From NCBI GenBank assembly GCA_910584525.1, contig CAJUAT010000021.1:1-38897 (forward strand): a stretch of 38,897 nt of DNA, read 5' to 3'. The first letter of the stretch is position 1. Each line of letters starts with the position of its first letter. This DNA comes from an uncultured Muribaculaceae bacterium (GTDB lineage Bacteria; Bacteroidota; Bacteroidia; Bacteroidales; Muribaculaceae). Below are positions 9,556-17,318 of the stretch, one piece after another. A program made the translations under genes and the position numbers. The notes under the pieces were generated by a model. That model searched no databases, had not been told where the DNA came from, and saw only the letters and a program-made list of their open reading frames with translations.

Positions 9556-10922
9556 AATTCCTTTCTCAGACGCGCCACCGGAATATTCTGGCGGTCACGG
9601 TATTTGGCCACAGTGCGTCGCGACAGGTCGAAACCCATGGCGGCAAGGTTTTCGGTGATGCGCCGGTCGGAAAGCGGTTTGCGCTTGTCTTCCTTCTCCA
9701 CCATGGCGGCTATCGCCGCCTCTATCTTGCGATTGGTGGCCGCATCTCCTCCCTCCTTATCCTCGCCGATGCTGTCGCTGAAGAAGAAACGCAACGGGAA
9801 AACGCCCCATGGCGTCTGCAGATATTTGTTGTTGGTAGCCCGCGATATCACCGAAAAATCAAGCCCCGTAAGGTCGGAGATATTCTTCAGCATCATGGGC
9901 TTTAATGTATATACGTCTTCTGTCCGGAAATATTCTTCCTGGATTTTCAATATTGCCGACATTACCGACATCATCGTTTTCTGGCGCTGAGCCACTATGC
10001 GTATGAAATCGCGTGCGTCGTTAAAGCTCGACACTATGAACTCGGAGCCTTTGGGACGTTTGCCCCTCGGGAGTTTCTCCAGTTCACGCATGGCCTGCGC
10101 GAAGCTGTATTCCACCTTCAGCTCAGGGATACGGTTGTTGAGCGTTATCGAGAGGTTGCCGTCCTCATTGTCGAGGATAAAATCGGGCACAATCACGTTG
10201 GCGGAATCGGCAGCTGCTGAGCCTATGGCCGCTCCCGGCTTGGGATTGAGGGATAGAATAAGGGCCAGAGCCTCGTCAACATCCTTTTCGGAAAGTTTCA
10301 GGGCCGATATTATCCTGTGCTTGTGCTTCATGGTGAAAGCCTCGAAGGCATCGGTGACTATACGCATGGCATTGTCGCGTACTGGGGAGGCGGCCATTCT
10401 TTCGAGCTGCAGGCGCAGCGTGTCGCGCAAGTCGATGGCACCCACGCCGGCAGGCTCAAGGGAGCGTACGGCGGCAAGCCCACGCTCTGCCGTGGCCTCA
10501 TCCACGATGATGCCCGGGCCGAACGCCAGGTCGTCGACGATGTCATGGATGCTGCGCGTCAGATAGCCGTTACGGTCAAGGTTACCCACGATATATCGTG
10601 CCATGCGGTCGGTGTCGGCGTCAAGGTCGCGTTCCGACAGCTGCTCGTTGAGATAATCGTATAGCGACGCCGACGTGTCGGGTGTCCGCAGGGTGCCGTC
10701 GTCCCATGTCGACGACTCCCGGGGAACCCACCCCGAATGGAAGGAAGGTTCGGCCGGAATCTCCTCTTCGGAATCCACCAGCGCCGGATTAGCCTCCATC
10801 TCTCGCTCTACAGCCTCGTCAAGCTCCGGCGCATTCATCTCAAGCATACGGACAAACCTGACCTGCTGCTGCGACAGCCGCTGCACGGTACGCTGTTCTA
10901 TGTCAAGCCGTTGCTCTCCCAT
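9552..10922 (-). CDS. rpoN: RNA polymerase sigma-54 factor
   Basis: 456 residues, close to the usual length for this factor. The N-terminal activator-contact region is present (QRTVQRLSQQQVRFVRMLEMN, cut here to its start QRTVQRLSQQQ). A core-binding region follows, with LEPAGVGAIDLRDTL and LNPKPGAA, both typical of the family. The RpoN box SRRTVAKYR lies at about residues 434-442 and contacts the -24 promoter element. Sigma-54 directs polymerase to -24/-12 promoters and needs an AAA+ activator; none is encoded in this window. It is the first gene of a three-gene operon and has a well-matched housekeeping promoter about 20 nt upstream of the ATG. Identity is secure. The odd point is the downstream pair of membrane proteins, which are not the usual rpoN neighbours (HPF, PTS-Ntr) of Proteobacteria. 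Confidence 0.95.
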   Translation of the reverse strand: MGEQRLDIEQRTVQRLSQQQVRFVRMLEMNAPELDEAVEREMEANPALVDSEEEIPAEPSFHSGWVPRESSTWDDGTLRTPDTSASLYDYLNEQLSERDLDADTDRMARYIVGNLDRNGYLTRSIHDIVDDLAFGPGIIVDEATAERGLAAVRSLEPAGVGAIDLRDTLRLQLERMAASPVRDNAMRIVTDAFEAFTMKHKHRIISALKLSEKDVDEALALILSLNPKPGAAIGSAAADSANVIVPDFILDNEDGNLSITLNNRIPELKVEYSFAQAMRELEKLPRGKRPKGSEFIVSSFNDARDFIRIVAQRQKTMMSVMSAILKIQEEYFRTEDVYTLKPMMLKNISDLTGLDFSVISRATNNKYLQTPWGVFPLRFFFSDSIGEDKEGGDAATNRKIEAAIAAMVEKEDKRKPLSDRRITENLAAMGFDLSRRTVAKYRDRQNIPVARLRKEL

Positions 10923-10949
10923 ATCGATTCACACTCTCGGATAATAATG

Positions 10950-10981
10950 CAAATTTAAGACAATTCGCCCATTTGAGCAAA
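10950..10981 (-). promoter_or_regulatory. Promoter of the rpoN operon
   Basis: Minus strand TTTG (10978-10981), 20-nt spacer, TAAATTTG (10950-10957). The predicted start is near 10943, about 21 nt before the rpoN ATG. The MITE-like element begins at 10983, two bases upstream of the -33 box, and its target duplication (AAT, 10980-10982) overlaps that box. Confidence 0.65.
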
Positions 10982-10982
10982 T

Positions 10983-11374
10983 GAAGTTGTTTCAACTAAT
11001 TTACGTTTAATAATAAATCATAAATATCTTTACACTTTATGGTAATCTTTATCAATATTTTGGGCATCTTCGGCCGCTTTAATCGGGACCAACCGAGAGG
11101 TTGCTCCCTCATAAACCGGCCAAATCCGCTCCAAAATATTGAAGTTGTTTAAACTAATTTACGTACCATAATCAATATAAAAAGTTGTTAACTTTATGGC
11201 AATCTTTATCAATCTTTTGGGCGTATTTCTCCTCTCTCATCGGCACCGACCGAGAGGTCGCTGCCTCTTCGACAGAAGAAATCCATCCCAAAATCTTAAT
11301 AAATCTTGCCATAAAAATTAGTTTAAACAACTTCATTAATAAATCTTACCATAAAAATTAGTCGAAACAACTTT
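10983..11374. mobile_element. MITE-like element, outer copy, interrupted by a second copy
   Basis: Left end GAAGTTGTTTCAACTAATTT at 10983; right end AAATTAGTCGAAACAACTTT finishing at 11374, with the last base changed from C. An AAT duplication flanks it (10980-10982 and 11375-11377). With the nested copy removed it is about 195 bp. It carries a central hairpin at 11058-11136: TTTTGG/CCAAAA, GGCCGCTTT/AAACCGGCC, then GGGACCAACC-GAGA-GGTTGCTCCC. No ORF lies inside, so it would be non-autonomous. It separates the DUF3256 gene from the rpoN promoter. Confidence 0.7.
11141..11334. mobile_element. MITE-like element, complete nested copy (194 bp)
   Basis: Perfect 20-bp terminal inverted repeats (GAAGTTGTTTAAACTAATTT and its complement), flanked by ATT at 11138-11140 and 11335-11337. 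Removing the element and one ATT restores a sequence (CCAAAATATTAATAAATC) that matches the equivalent part of this copy, which confirms insertion into a sibling. Its central hairpin is 11215-11293, with apex GGCACCGACC-GAGA-GGTCGCTGCC. It is about 95 percent like the reverse complement of the copy at 19807-19999 across the middle. Confidence 0.8.
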
Positions 11375-11423
11375 AATGCAAAAACGGGAAAACGAACCGA
11401 CATGACAGCGGTACCCACGGGCA

Positions 11424-12158
11424 CTATTTCCGATGCAGTATATATTTATGTCCGTTCCAGGTGTATTTCAGACTTTTGTGCAGATATGGGCTGATACGCT
11501 GGAAATTCTCGATGCCTATGTAATCGGCCACAGTCAGGCGCGCCGTCAGCGTATCATTGTCGGGCGAGAACGTGTATTCCACCATCGGATATGGTATAAC
11601 ATCCATTATATCCTCCCTGACACTCTTGTCGCGTCGGGGCAGATTGATGAAATTCTCCACATTCGCGAGCTTTATCATGCGTGCGGCAGGGATTCGCTTC
11701 AGATTCTCGTCCCAGAACGACAGCTCGCTGTCGGCTGCTGTGCCGTTGCCGGATATGGTGTAAGCTACGGCAAAAACATGCCCCCGCTTGTGGTCAAGTC
11801 TCTTGATTGTCAGCGCCGACACCGGGGTGAGCTGCGCCTTGATATAGGAATCGTTGGCCGGAGGCAGTATCCACGAGAGTCCGTCGAGGGCATTGGGCAC
11901 CTTGCGTACGGTGTCGGCAAGGTCGTAATAGTCGAGCATATCAAGCCTCGTACGGGTGTCAAGTAGATCCAGCACATTGGCCGTCAGATGTATGAAGGCT
12001 CCTCGTGCATCCCTAACCGTACTGTCATCCTCAACCGCCACAGTGTCCATGTCGGAGGGTTCGGCGGCCGACGCACTGCCGCCTACGCCACATAACGCCA
12101 TCGACATCGCCGACAGTAGAACGGCGCCTATACCCAACGCTCTTGCCATTATTCTCAT
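11424..12158 (-). CDS. DUF3256 family exported protein
   Basis: 244 residues with a Sec signal peptide ending near GGSASAAEP. The mature part has DARGAFIHLTANVLDLLDTRTR and LDMLDYYDLADTVRKVPNAL, then ILPPANDSYIKAQLTPVSAL. This is the pattern of DUF3256, a Bacteroidetes family of about 200-250 residues with no known function. The ATG overlaps the stop of the upstream DEAD-box helicase gene by 4 bp, so the two share a transcript; a functional tie between an RNA helicase and an exported protein is not obvious. The cysteine in MALCGVG is a poor lipobox, so ordinary cleavage after the Ala-rich segment is more likely. Confidence 0.75.
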   Translation of the reverse strand: MRIMARALGIGAVLLSAMSMALCGVGGSASAAEPSDMDTVAVEDDSTVRDARGAFIHLTANVLDLLDTRTRLDMLDYYDLADTVRKVPNALDGLSWILPPANDSYIKAQLTPVSALTIKRLDHKRGHVFAVAYTISGNGTAADSELSFWDENLKRIPAARMIKLANVENFINLPRRDKSVREDIMDVIPYPMVEYTFSPDNDTLTARLTVADYIGIENFQRISPYLHKSLKYTWNGHKYILHRK

Positions 12159-14134
12159 TTCTTCATGAATATGTCGTAATTACCATTGTATTTGGGGTTT
12201 GCGCCCGATTCCTTATCCTTGACCTTACCCTTGGCTTTGGCTTTCTTTTTAGCCTTCTCGGGTTTCAGAGCCACATCGGCGTCGGTGAAGAACTCCTTGT
12301 TGAGGCCCTTTTCGCGTTTCCCGGCCTTATCCTTCCTTTTCCCTTTTGCTTTGGGACGGCGACTGTCGGAGTCGGCGGCATAGTCTCGGTCGGTGGCCCG
12401 CTCGCAACGTATCTTCACGCCGAAGAAGTCCACATTCTTCATGGCGGCTATCACTCGCGGTGCATCGTCACGACGTACGTCAAAGAGCGTGTAGCCGGGC
12501 ATAAGGTCGATACGCCCCACCTCCGGCTTGGCTCCGCGAACATTGCGGTTGATAAGCTCCATGAGGTTGCCGGGATAGAAACCGGACCCCTTGCCTATAT
12601 TCACCACCAGCCGTTCATAACCCTGTTCGGCGTCGCGGCGGTCCTTGTCGCGTTTGCCGCGCTTCTCCTTGGCAGGCTTATCCTTTTCGTTGAGGTCGAT
12701 GTCCGGCATGTCGCGGTAGTACGCAAGAAGTCGGTTGAATTCCAGCGACAGTACTCTTTTCAGCAGGTCTGTTTCCGACAGCCATTCGAGCTTCTTGCTG
12801 ACGCCCGGAAGGTACCTGGCTATCTCTTCCTCGTTGACCTCCACCCTCTCCAGACGGTCGGCAAGGTTATAGAGCTGCTTCTCTATGATATGTTCGGGAG
12901 TAGGCACCTTGCGGTATTCGAACTCACGTCCCAGGATTTTCTCTATCTGCCGGATCTTGCTTTTCTCGCGGCCATGGACTATGGCCACGCTGACGCCCGT
13001 CTTGTTGGCGCGTCCTGTACGGCCGCTGCGGTGCGTGTATACGGCCACATCGTCGGGAAGTCCGTAATTGATCACGTGCGTGAGGTCGTCGACATCGAGA
13101 CCGCGAGCCGCCACATCGGTGGCCACCAGCAGCTGCGTCACATGGTCGCGGAATTTTTTCATCGACAGGTCGCGCTGTGCCTGCGACAGGTCGCCGTGAA
13201 GACAGTCGGCGTTATAGCCGTCGGCTATCAGTTTGTCGGCTATCTCCTGCGTCTCCTTCTTGGTGCGGCAGAAGACTATCCCGTAGATGTTGGGACTGTA
13301 GTCGACCACCCGCTTCAATGCCAGGTATTTGTCATGGGCCTTTACCAGATAATATATATGCCTTACATTCTTGGTACCTTCGTTTCTGTTGCCGGCCACA
13401 AACTCCACCGGGTTGTGCATGAAACGCTGTGCTATGCCGGCTATTTCCTTAGGCATCGTGGCAGAGAACATGAGCATCTTGCGGTCGGCGGGCACATGCG
13501 CCAGAATCTCGTTGATGTCGTCGAGGAATCCCATGTTGAGCATTTCGTCGGCCTCGTCGAGTATCACGGTATGCGTGGTCTCAAGATTCACCTCGCCACG
13601 ATTTATGAGGTCGATGAGACGCCCCGGCGTCGCCACTATCACCTGCACGCCCTTGCGGAGCGTGCGTATCTGCGACTCTATGCTCGAACCGCCATATACA
13701 GGAAGGATACGCAGCCCCTCGATATATTTGGAGAAGTCGGCGAGGTCGCCGGCAATCTGCAGACACAACTCGCGCGTCGGGGCTATGATCAGAGCCTGCG
13801 GCCGGGAGTCACTGACATCGGTGCGCTGCAGCAAAGGGAGTCCGAACGCCGCCGTCTTACCGGTACCTGTCTGAGCAAGGCCTATCACGTCGCCCTCCTT
13901 GCTCAGCAGATGAGGTATCACCATCTCCTGTATGGGCATAGGGTGCTCGTAGCCCATCTCGGTGATGGCCCGCAGCAAACCATGCTCGACGCCCAGATCG
14001 GCGAAACTACGACCCTCCGGAGCCGTTTCCTCAACAATCTCCCCGACATTCTCCGGCGTGTCGGTTGATACTATATTGTCTATTTCTTCCGGACTCATCT
14101 CCGGATGTCTGCTCTCTTCTATTTCCATATACAT
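12155..14134 (-). CDS. deaD: DEAD-box ATP-dependent RNA helicase (DeaD/CsdA type)
   Basis: 659 residues. After an acidic N-terminus comes a Q-motif region (FADLGVEHGLL, MPIQEMVIPHLL), then Walker A AQTGTGKT (87-94), PTRELCLQI, the DEAD box (193-196), SAT (224-226) and the motif V/VI pair ARGLDV and HRSGRTGR. A C-terminal DbpA-type RNA-binding domain (about 495-570, starting ERLVVNIGKGSGFYPGNLM) and a long Lys/Arg-rich tail follow. This matches the CsdA/DeaD subfamily, which unwinds RNA duplexes in ribosome assembly and cold adaptation. All catalytic motifs look intact. It is first in a two-gene operon with the DUF3256 gene. A second Met lies two codons in; the start cannot be decided because no clear ribosome binding site or promoter is seen. 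Confidence 0.93.
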   Translation of the reverse strand: MYMEIEESRHPEMSPEEIDNIVSTDTPENVGEIVEETAPEGRSFADLGVEHGLLRAITEMGYEHPMPIQEMVIPHLLSKEGDVIGLAQTGTGKTAAFGLPLLQRTDVSDSRPQALIIAPTRELCLQIAGDLADFSKYIEGLRILPVYGGSSIESQIRTLRKGVQVIVATPGRLIDLINRGEVNLETTHTVILDEADEMLNMGFLDDINEILAHVPADRKMLMFSATMPKEIAGIAQRFMHNPVEFVAGNRNEGTKNVRHIYYLVKAHDKYLALKRVVDYSPNIYGIVFCRTKKETQEIADKLIADGYNADCLHGDLSQAQRDLSMKKFRDHVTQLLVATDVAARGLDVDDLTHVINYGLPDDVAVYTHRSGRTGRANKTGVSVAIVHGREKSKIRQIEKILGREFEYRKVPTPEHIIEKQLYNLADRLERVEVNEEEIARYLPGVSKKLEWLSETDLLKRVLSLEFNRLLAYYRDMPDIDLNEKDKPAKEKRGKRDKDRRDAEQGYERLVVNIGKGSGFYPGNLMELINRNVRGAKPEVGRIDLMPGYTLFDVRRDDAPRVIAAMKNVDFFGVKIRCERATDRDYAADSDSRRPKAKGKRKDKAGKREKGLNKEFFTDADVALKPEKAKKKAKAKGKVKDKESGANPKYNGNYDIFMKK

Positions 14135-14288
14135 TGTAATTCTAATGTTTCAACGCTGATATTCCTCTAATGTTGAATCTCAATACTTATAATCAGCCAA
14201 AAACCATCAGGATGCAATTCCGTTATAATGATAAGTAAGCTGAGTTTACGGCGGCAATATTTGACATTATAAACTAATATATACGCTT

Positions 14289-15008
14289 ATGAAAAAGTAT
14301 GTAGCTGAATTTTTCGGCACGATGTTTCTGGTGCTTCTGGCGTGTGGAAGTGCTGTACTTGCCGGGCCGAAAATCGGGGTTCTCGGTATAGGCATCTGTT
14401 TTGGTCTGATACTTCTGGCTCTATGCTACGCCATAGGAGGCATCTCGGGATGCCATGTGAATCCTGCTGTATCGCTGGGAGTGTTCCTGACCGACCGTAA
14501 GTTTACGTTCGCCAATCTGATTGGTTACGTATTCGCGCAGCTTGCCGGAGCGGCCGCCGGCGGCGCTCTGTTGCTGTGGCTGATGTCGGCCGGCGGATAC
14601 TTCTCAGGCGGGGAATTCGCTTTCGGAGGTATCACCGACAAGATCGGCTTCACCAACAACATGTCGTATCTTGCCACCAACGTATGTCAGCCGGGTGTAA
14701 GCCAGGGCTTCGCGCTGCTCACCGAGTCGCTGCTCACGTTCCTGTTTGTATTCGTGGTGCTCGGAGCAACCTCCAAATGGGGTAACGGCGCCATGGCCGG
14801 CGTGGCCATCGGTCTGGCTCTCGGCCTGGTCAACATCGTCGGTATTCCCGTCGACAACTGCTCCGTCAATCCCGCTCGTTCTTTCGGCCCCGCTCTCTTC
14901 TCCATAAACGCATGGCCTGATTTCTGGGTAATGGTCGTGGGTCCTTTCATCGGTGCTATCCTCGCCGCTTTGGCTTGGAAATTCACCGCACCTAAAAGTA
15001 ACTTGTAA
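14289..15008 (+). CDS. aqpZ: Aquaporin (AqpZ-like, MIP family)
   Basis: 239 residues, six membrane helices expected. Both NPA boxes are intact: HVNPAVS (NPA at 58-60) and SVNPARS near residue 195. By alignment to E. coli AqpZ the pore filter is Phe (in GICFGL), Asn in place of the usual His (GLVNIVGIP), Cys in place of Thr (VDNCS) and the usual Arg. A Cys there is as in mammalian AQP1, but the His-to-Asn change is unusual and could widen selectivity. It transports water and perhaps small solutes across the inner membrane. It is monocistronic, divergent from the helicase gene, with a terminator just downstream. A weak -7 box (AATATTTG, 14256-14263) is the only promoter candidate. Confidence 0.92.
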   Translation: MKKYVAEFFGTMFLVLLACGSAVLAGPKIGVLGIGICFGLILLALCYAIGGISGCHVNPAVSLGVFLTDRKFTFANLIGYVFAQLAGAAAGGALLLWLMSAGGYFSGGEFAFGGITDKIGFTNNMSYLATNVCQPGVSQGFALLTESLLTFLFVFVVLGATSKWGNGAMAGVAIGLALGLVNIVGIPVDNCSVNPARSFGPALFSINAWPDFWVMVVGPFIGAILAALAWKFTAPKSNL

Positions 15009-15073
15009 CCGCAGCCGCTGCAGCAGGCGGTCATTTCCCCACAGGCTCCCGCAGCTTTTGTGATCTTATCATT

Positions 15074-15109
15074 CCGGAGTGTCGCGATACGCGCGATACT
15101 CCGGTTTTT
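15074..15109 (+). terminator. Rho-independent terminator of the aquaporin gene
   Basis: CCGGAGTGTCGCG (15074-15086) pairs with CGCGATACTCCGG (15092-15104), with one G-U pair, and is followed by TTTTT (15105-15109). It touches the last codon of the convergent methyltransferase gene (stop at 15109-15111). Confidence 0.8.
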
Positions 15110-16047
15110 CAACAGCCGTTTGTCGTTCGGGCGCGTTCCTTAAAATTCCAGTATCCGATAGCCTCGGCAAGTCGCCGGATATGTTCCGGACCCGTGCCGC
15201 AACAGCCCCCTACTATGTCGGCAAGCCCTTCCTGCGCCATACCCGCTACACATGCGGCAAACTCCTCCGGCCCGATTGCATAGTGGCCTGCAACATCGGG
15301 AAGACCGGCATTGGGATAGGCAATAACCCGGTAAGGGGATATCGCTCGAAGCTTACGCAATTCTTGCACCATGCCTGACGGTCCGGAACAGTTGAAGCCT
15401 ACAGCCTCAGGCTGGTATGGGGCCACGGTTGCCAGCATCTCTTCGGGTGTCTGGCCGGTGTATATTCGTCCGGTGGCATAGTCCATGCTCATCGACACCA
15501 TCAGCGGCAACCGGCGTCGCGAGCTGTCGGCAACACGCCTTACGGCCTCCAGAGCCGCTTTGGCGTTCTCTGCGTCATAGACGGTCTCTATCAACAGTAT
15601 GTCTGCACCTCCGTGGATGAGCGACTCCACCTGCTCTTCGTAAGCTGCCTCAAGCCGTCGGTATGCCGAAAGTCGCTCTTCGACGCCGACAATGGCCGAG
15701 ACGGATAAGGCGGTTGGCCCTATGCTTCCGGCCACAAGTATGCGGTGCCGTGACGTATCCCCTCCCATCGCTCTCTCTGCCTCCTCGCGGGCTATCTCCG
15801 CGCCAACCCTGTTGATATCGGCGATATGTCGCGCCATGCCCGAACCGCCTTGCGTCAAAGCCTGAGCGTTGAATGTGTTGGTGGTGATGATATCTGCTCC
15901 GGCATCAAGATAACTGCGGTGAACCTGTCGGACCACGTCGGGATGAGTGAGATTGAGAGCGTCGAGATTTCCCTTGAAACCCCGACGCATCAGCTCTACA
16001 CCAACCGACCCGTCAAGCAGCTGTATTTCCCTGTCATCTCTATTCAT
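15109..16047 (-). CDS. Homocysteine S-methyltransferase domain protein
   Basis: 312 residues forming a single homocysteine-binding TIM barrel. The N-terminus has LLDGSVGVELMRRG. The zinc-binding cysteines are in GFNCSGP and in GGCCGTGPEHI (Cys 282-283), and TTNTFNA is also typical. This is the catalytic module that passes a methyl group to homocysteine to make methionine. In standalone form it resembles MmuM/BHMT enzymes, or the first module of MetH. No cobalamin or folate domain is fused and none is encoded nearby, so the methyl donor (S-methylmethionine, a betaine, or a partner corrinoid protein) cannot be told. The start is set by the -7 box TAACTTTG only a few bases upstream, which would give a very short leader or none. 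Confidence 0.85.
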   Translation of the reverse strand: MNRDDREIQLLDGSVGVELMRRGFKGNLDALNLTHPDVVRQVHRSYLDAGADIITTNTFNAQALTQGGSGMARHIADINRVGAEIAREEAERAMGGDTSRHRILVAGSIGPTALSVSAIVGVEERLSAYRRLEAAYEEQVESLIHGGADILLIETVYDAENAKAALEAVRRVADSSRRRLPLMVSMSMDYATGRIYTGQTPEEMLATVAPYQPEAVGFNCSGPSGMVQELRKLRAISPYRVIAYPNAGLPDVAGHYAIGPEEFAACVAGMAQEGLADIVGGCCGTGPEHIRRLAEAIGYWNFKERARTTNGC

Positions 16048-16051
16048 TACC

Positions 16052-16080
16052 GCAAAGTTAGAAATTATTTATAACTTTGC
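16052..16080. promoter_or_regulatory. Face-to-face divergent -7 boxes
   Basis: GCAAAGTTA (16052-16060) and TAACTTTGC (16072-16080) are a perfect inverted pair 11 nt apart. Each contains a TAnnTTTG box. The minus-strand box (16053-16060) points to the methyltransferase, with a start predicted near its ATG at 16047. The plus-strand box (16072-16079) points to the META lipoprotein. Neither has a clear TTTG at -33. Occupation of one should block the other. Confidence 0.5.
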
Positions 16081-16102
16081 ACCTGATAAACAACCTAAAT
16101 AC

Positions 16103-16168
16103 GAAGTTGTTTCGACTAATTTTTATGGTAAGATTTATTATTAAACGTAAATTAGTCGAAACAACTTC
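16103..16168. mobile_element. MITE-like element, short 66-bp copy
   Basis: GAAGTTGTTTCGACTAATTT and its exact complement form the ends, flanked by TAC duplications (16100-16102 and 16169-16171). It lacks the central hairpin of the long copies. Its reverse complement equals the outer copy at 10983-11374 with everything between the two AATAAATC octamers (11012-11019, 11338-11345) removed, apart from minor base changes. It lies in the presumed 5' leader of the META lipoprotein gene. Confidence 0.75.
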
Positions 16169-16191
16169 TACTCTAAACATCCCAGATACAA

Positions 16192-16671
16192 ATGAATAAA
16201 AAATATTTCGCAGCAATGTTTGTGGCTCTGCTTGCCACAGCCTGCACAGGCAACAAAGCCAACAATGCCGACTCTACCGCAGTAGCCGGCAATGACTCCA
16301 CGACAGTGGCCGCTCCCGACCTGAAGGGAGAATGGGACATAGAGAACATCGTTTTCAGCGACTCCGACTATGTGAAGCCTTCGGAGGCTGTGGCCGATGC
16401 GCGTCAGTACATCAACTTCGAGGACAGCACCTATTCCATCCATACCAACTGCAACACCATCCAGGGCTCATACGTCATGACCGGTGATTCCATAAAGATA
16501 GAGCCGGGTCTGATGACCGAGATGGCCTGTGACAATATGGCCACGGAAGATGCCCTGCGCCGTATCCTTCCCTCCATCTCCACCATCGAAGTGCAGAACG
16601 ACTCCGTGATCCGTCTCAACGGCGCAAATCCCGCCGAGTGCATCATGCTCAAAAAAGCCGTCAAGAAATAA
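16192..16671 (+). CDS. META domain (HslJ-like) lipoprotein
   Basis: 159 residues. A lipoprotein signal (MNKKYFAAMFVALLATAC, lipid-carrying Cys 18) is followed by a Ser/Thr/Asp-rich linker and a META domain. Motifs are GEWDIENIVFSDSD, YINFEDSTYSIHTNCNTIQG and MTEMACDNM, all normal for the family (DUF306). Such proteins are small envelope lipoproteins, linked to stress tolerance in HslJ, without a known enzymatic activity. The gene is 4 nt upstream of the next ORF, so they are co-transcribed. The leader is predicted to be about 106 nt long and to include the palindromic short MITE copy. The start Met directly precedes the signal peptide. Confidence 0.8.
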   Translation: MNKKYFAAMFVALLATACTGNKANNADSTAVAGNDSTTVAAPDLKGEWDIENIVFSDSDYVKPSEAVADARQYINFEDSTYSIHTNCNTIQGSYVMTGDSIKIEPGLMTEMACDNMATEDALRRILPSISTIEVQNDSVIRLNGANPAECIMLKKAVKK

Positions 16672-16675
16672 GGTT

Positions 16676-17200
16676 ATGGAGATTTTGGCCGGAAGGCTTC
16701 ATATCTCTGAAATCAGAAAGATAGCCGCCTCCACAGTCGGAGACGCTGAAAAGCGCCGAAGGCTGTGGAGTGCCGCTTTCTCCCCCGACCGTTCTACGGC
16801 CGTAAATGCCCTTTGGGTAATGTCGCATCTTCCCGCTTCCGAACGGGCATGGCTCCAGTCGCTACAGCCCGGGATGATCGACCTTCTTCTCTCTACCTCC
16901 GACCCTTCCATGAAAAGGATTCTGCTGCATATGCTTCGTCAGCACAGCTTCGAGCCTGACGCCATCCGCACTGATTTTCTCGACTGGTGCCTCGAGAAAA
17001 TCAACTCCGAATGCGAGCCTTACGCCGTAAGAGCCTTCTGCATATACCTCTCTTTCAAGATGTGCCGCCACTACCCCGAACTCATCTCGGAACTCTACGG
17101 GCATCTCGACATGCTCACACAGCAGCCCCTCACCCCCGGCCTCTCCTGCGCACGCCGCAAAACCCTCCGCGACATCGCAGCCCTCGAAAACAAGTCCTAA
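16676..17200 (+). CDS. Helical (HEAT-like) protein of unknown function
   Basis: 174 residues, soluble and almost wholly alpha-helical by composition. Pairs of amphipathic helices such as TAVNALWVMSHLPASERAWL and KRILLHMLRQHSF suggest HEAT-type repeats. No signal peptide, membrane segment or catalytic motif is seen. Similar small helical proteins are common in Bacteroidetes and are annotated as hypothetical. It starts 4 nt after the stop of the META lipoprotein gene, so it is translated from the same message. No specific function can be assigned; protein binding is the usual role for this fold. Confidence 0.65.
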   Translation: MEILAGRLHISEIRKIAASTVGDAEKRRRLWSAAFSPDRSTAVNALWVMSHLPASERAWLQSLQPGMIDLLLSTSDPSMKRILLHMLRQHSFEPDAIRTDFLDWCLEKINSECEPYAVRAFCIYLSFKMCRHYPELISELYGHLDMLTQQPLTPGLSCARRKTLRDIAALENKS

Positions 17201-17290
17201 GAAAAGTCTATCTGATTATTTGCGAGTATAGGTTCCTCCCAAAAATCCTTTCAATATCCACTAAATGACCGAATACTCTAAATAAATTCG

Positions 17291-17298
17291 TAATTTTG
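17291..17298 (+). promoter_or_regulatory. Probable -7 box for hrpB
   Basis: TAATTTTG matches TAnnTTTG and lies 20 nt before the ATG at 17319. No TTTG is present at the expected -33 position, so this rests on the -7 box alone. Confidence 0.4.
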
Positions 17299-17318
17299 CA
17301 GTCGAAGTTGAAGAATTG

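Noticed and set aside
10983..11374. Attenuator or riboswitch before rpoN
   Set aside because: The structure lies upstream of the rpoN promoter, has mobile-element borders with target duplications, and recurs elsewhere.
12143..14068. 641-codon open frame on the plus strand opposite the DEAD-box helicase
   Set aside because: Opposite strand of a gene with all helicase motifs; the translation is rich in His, Val and Tyr with no domain, as expected for the shadow of a GC-rich coding strand.
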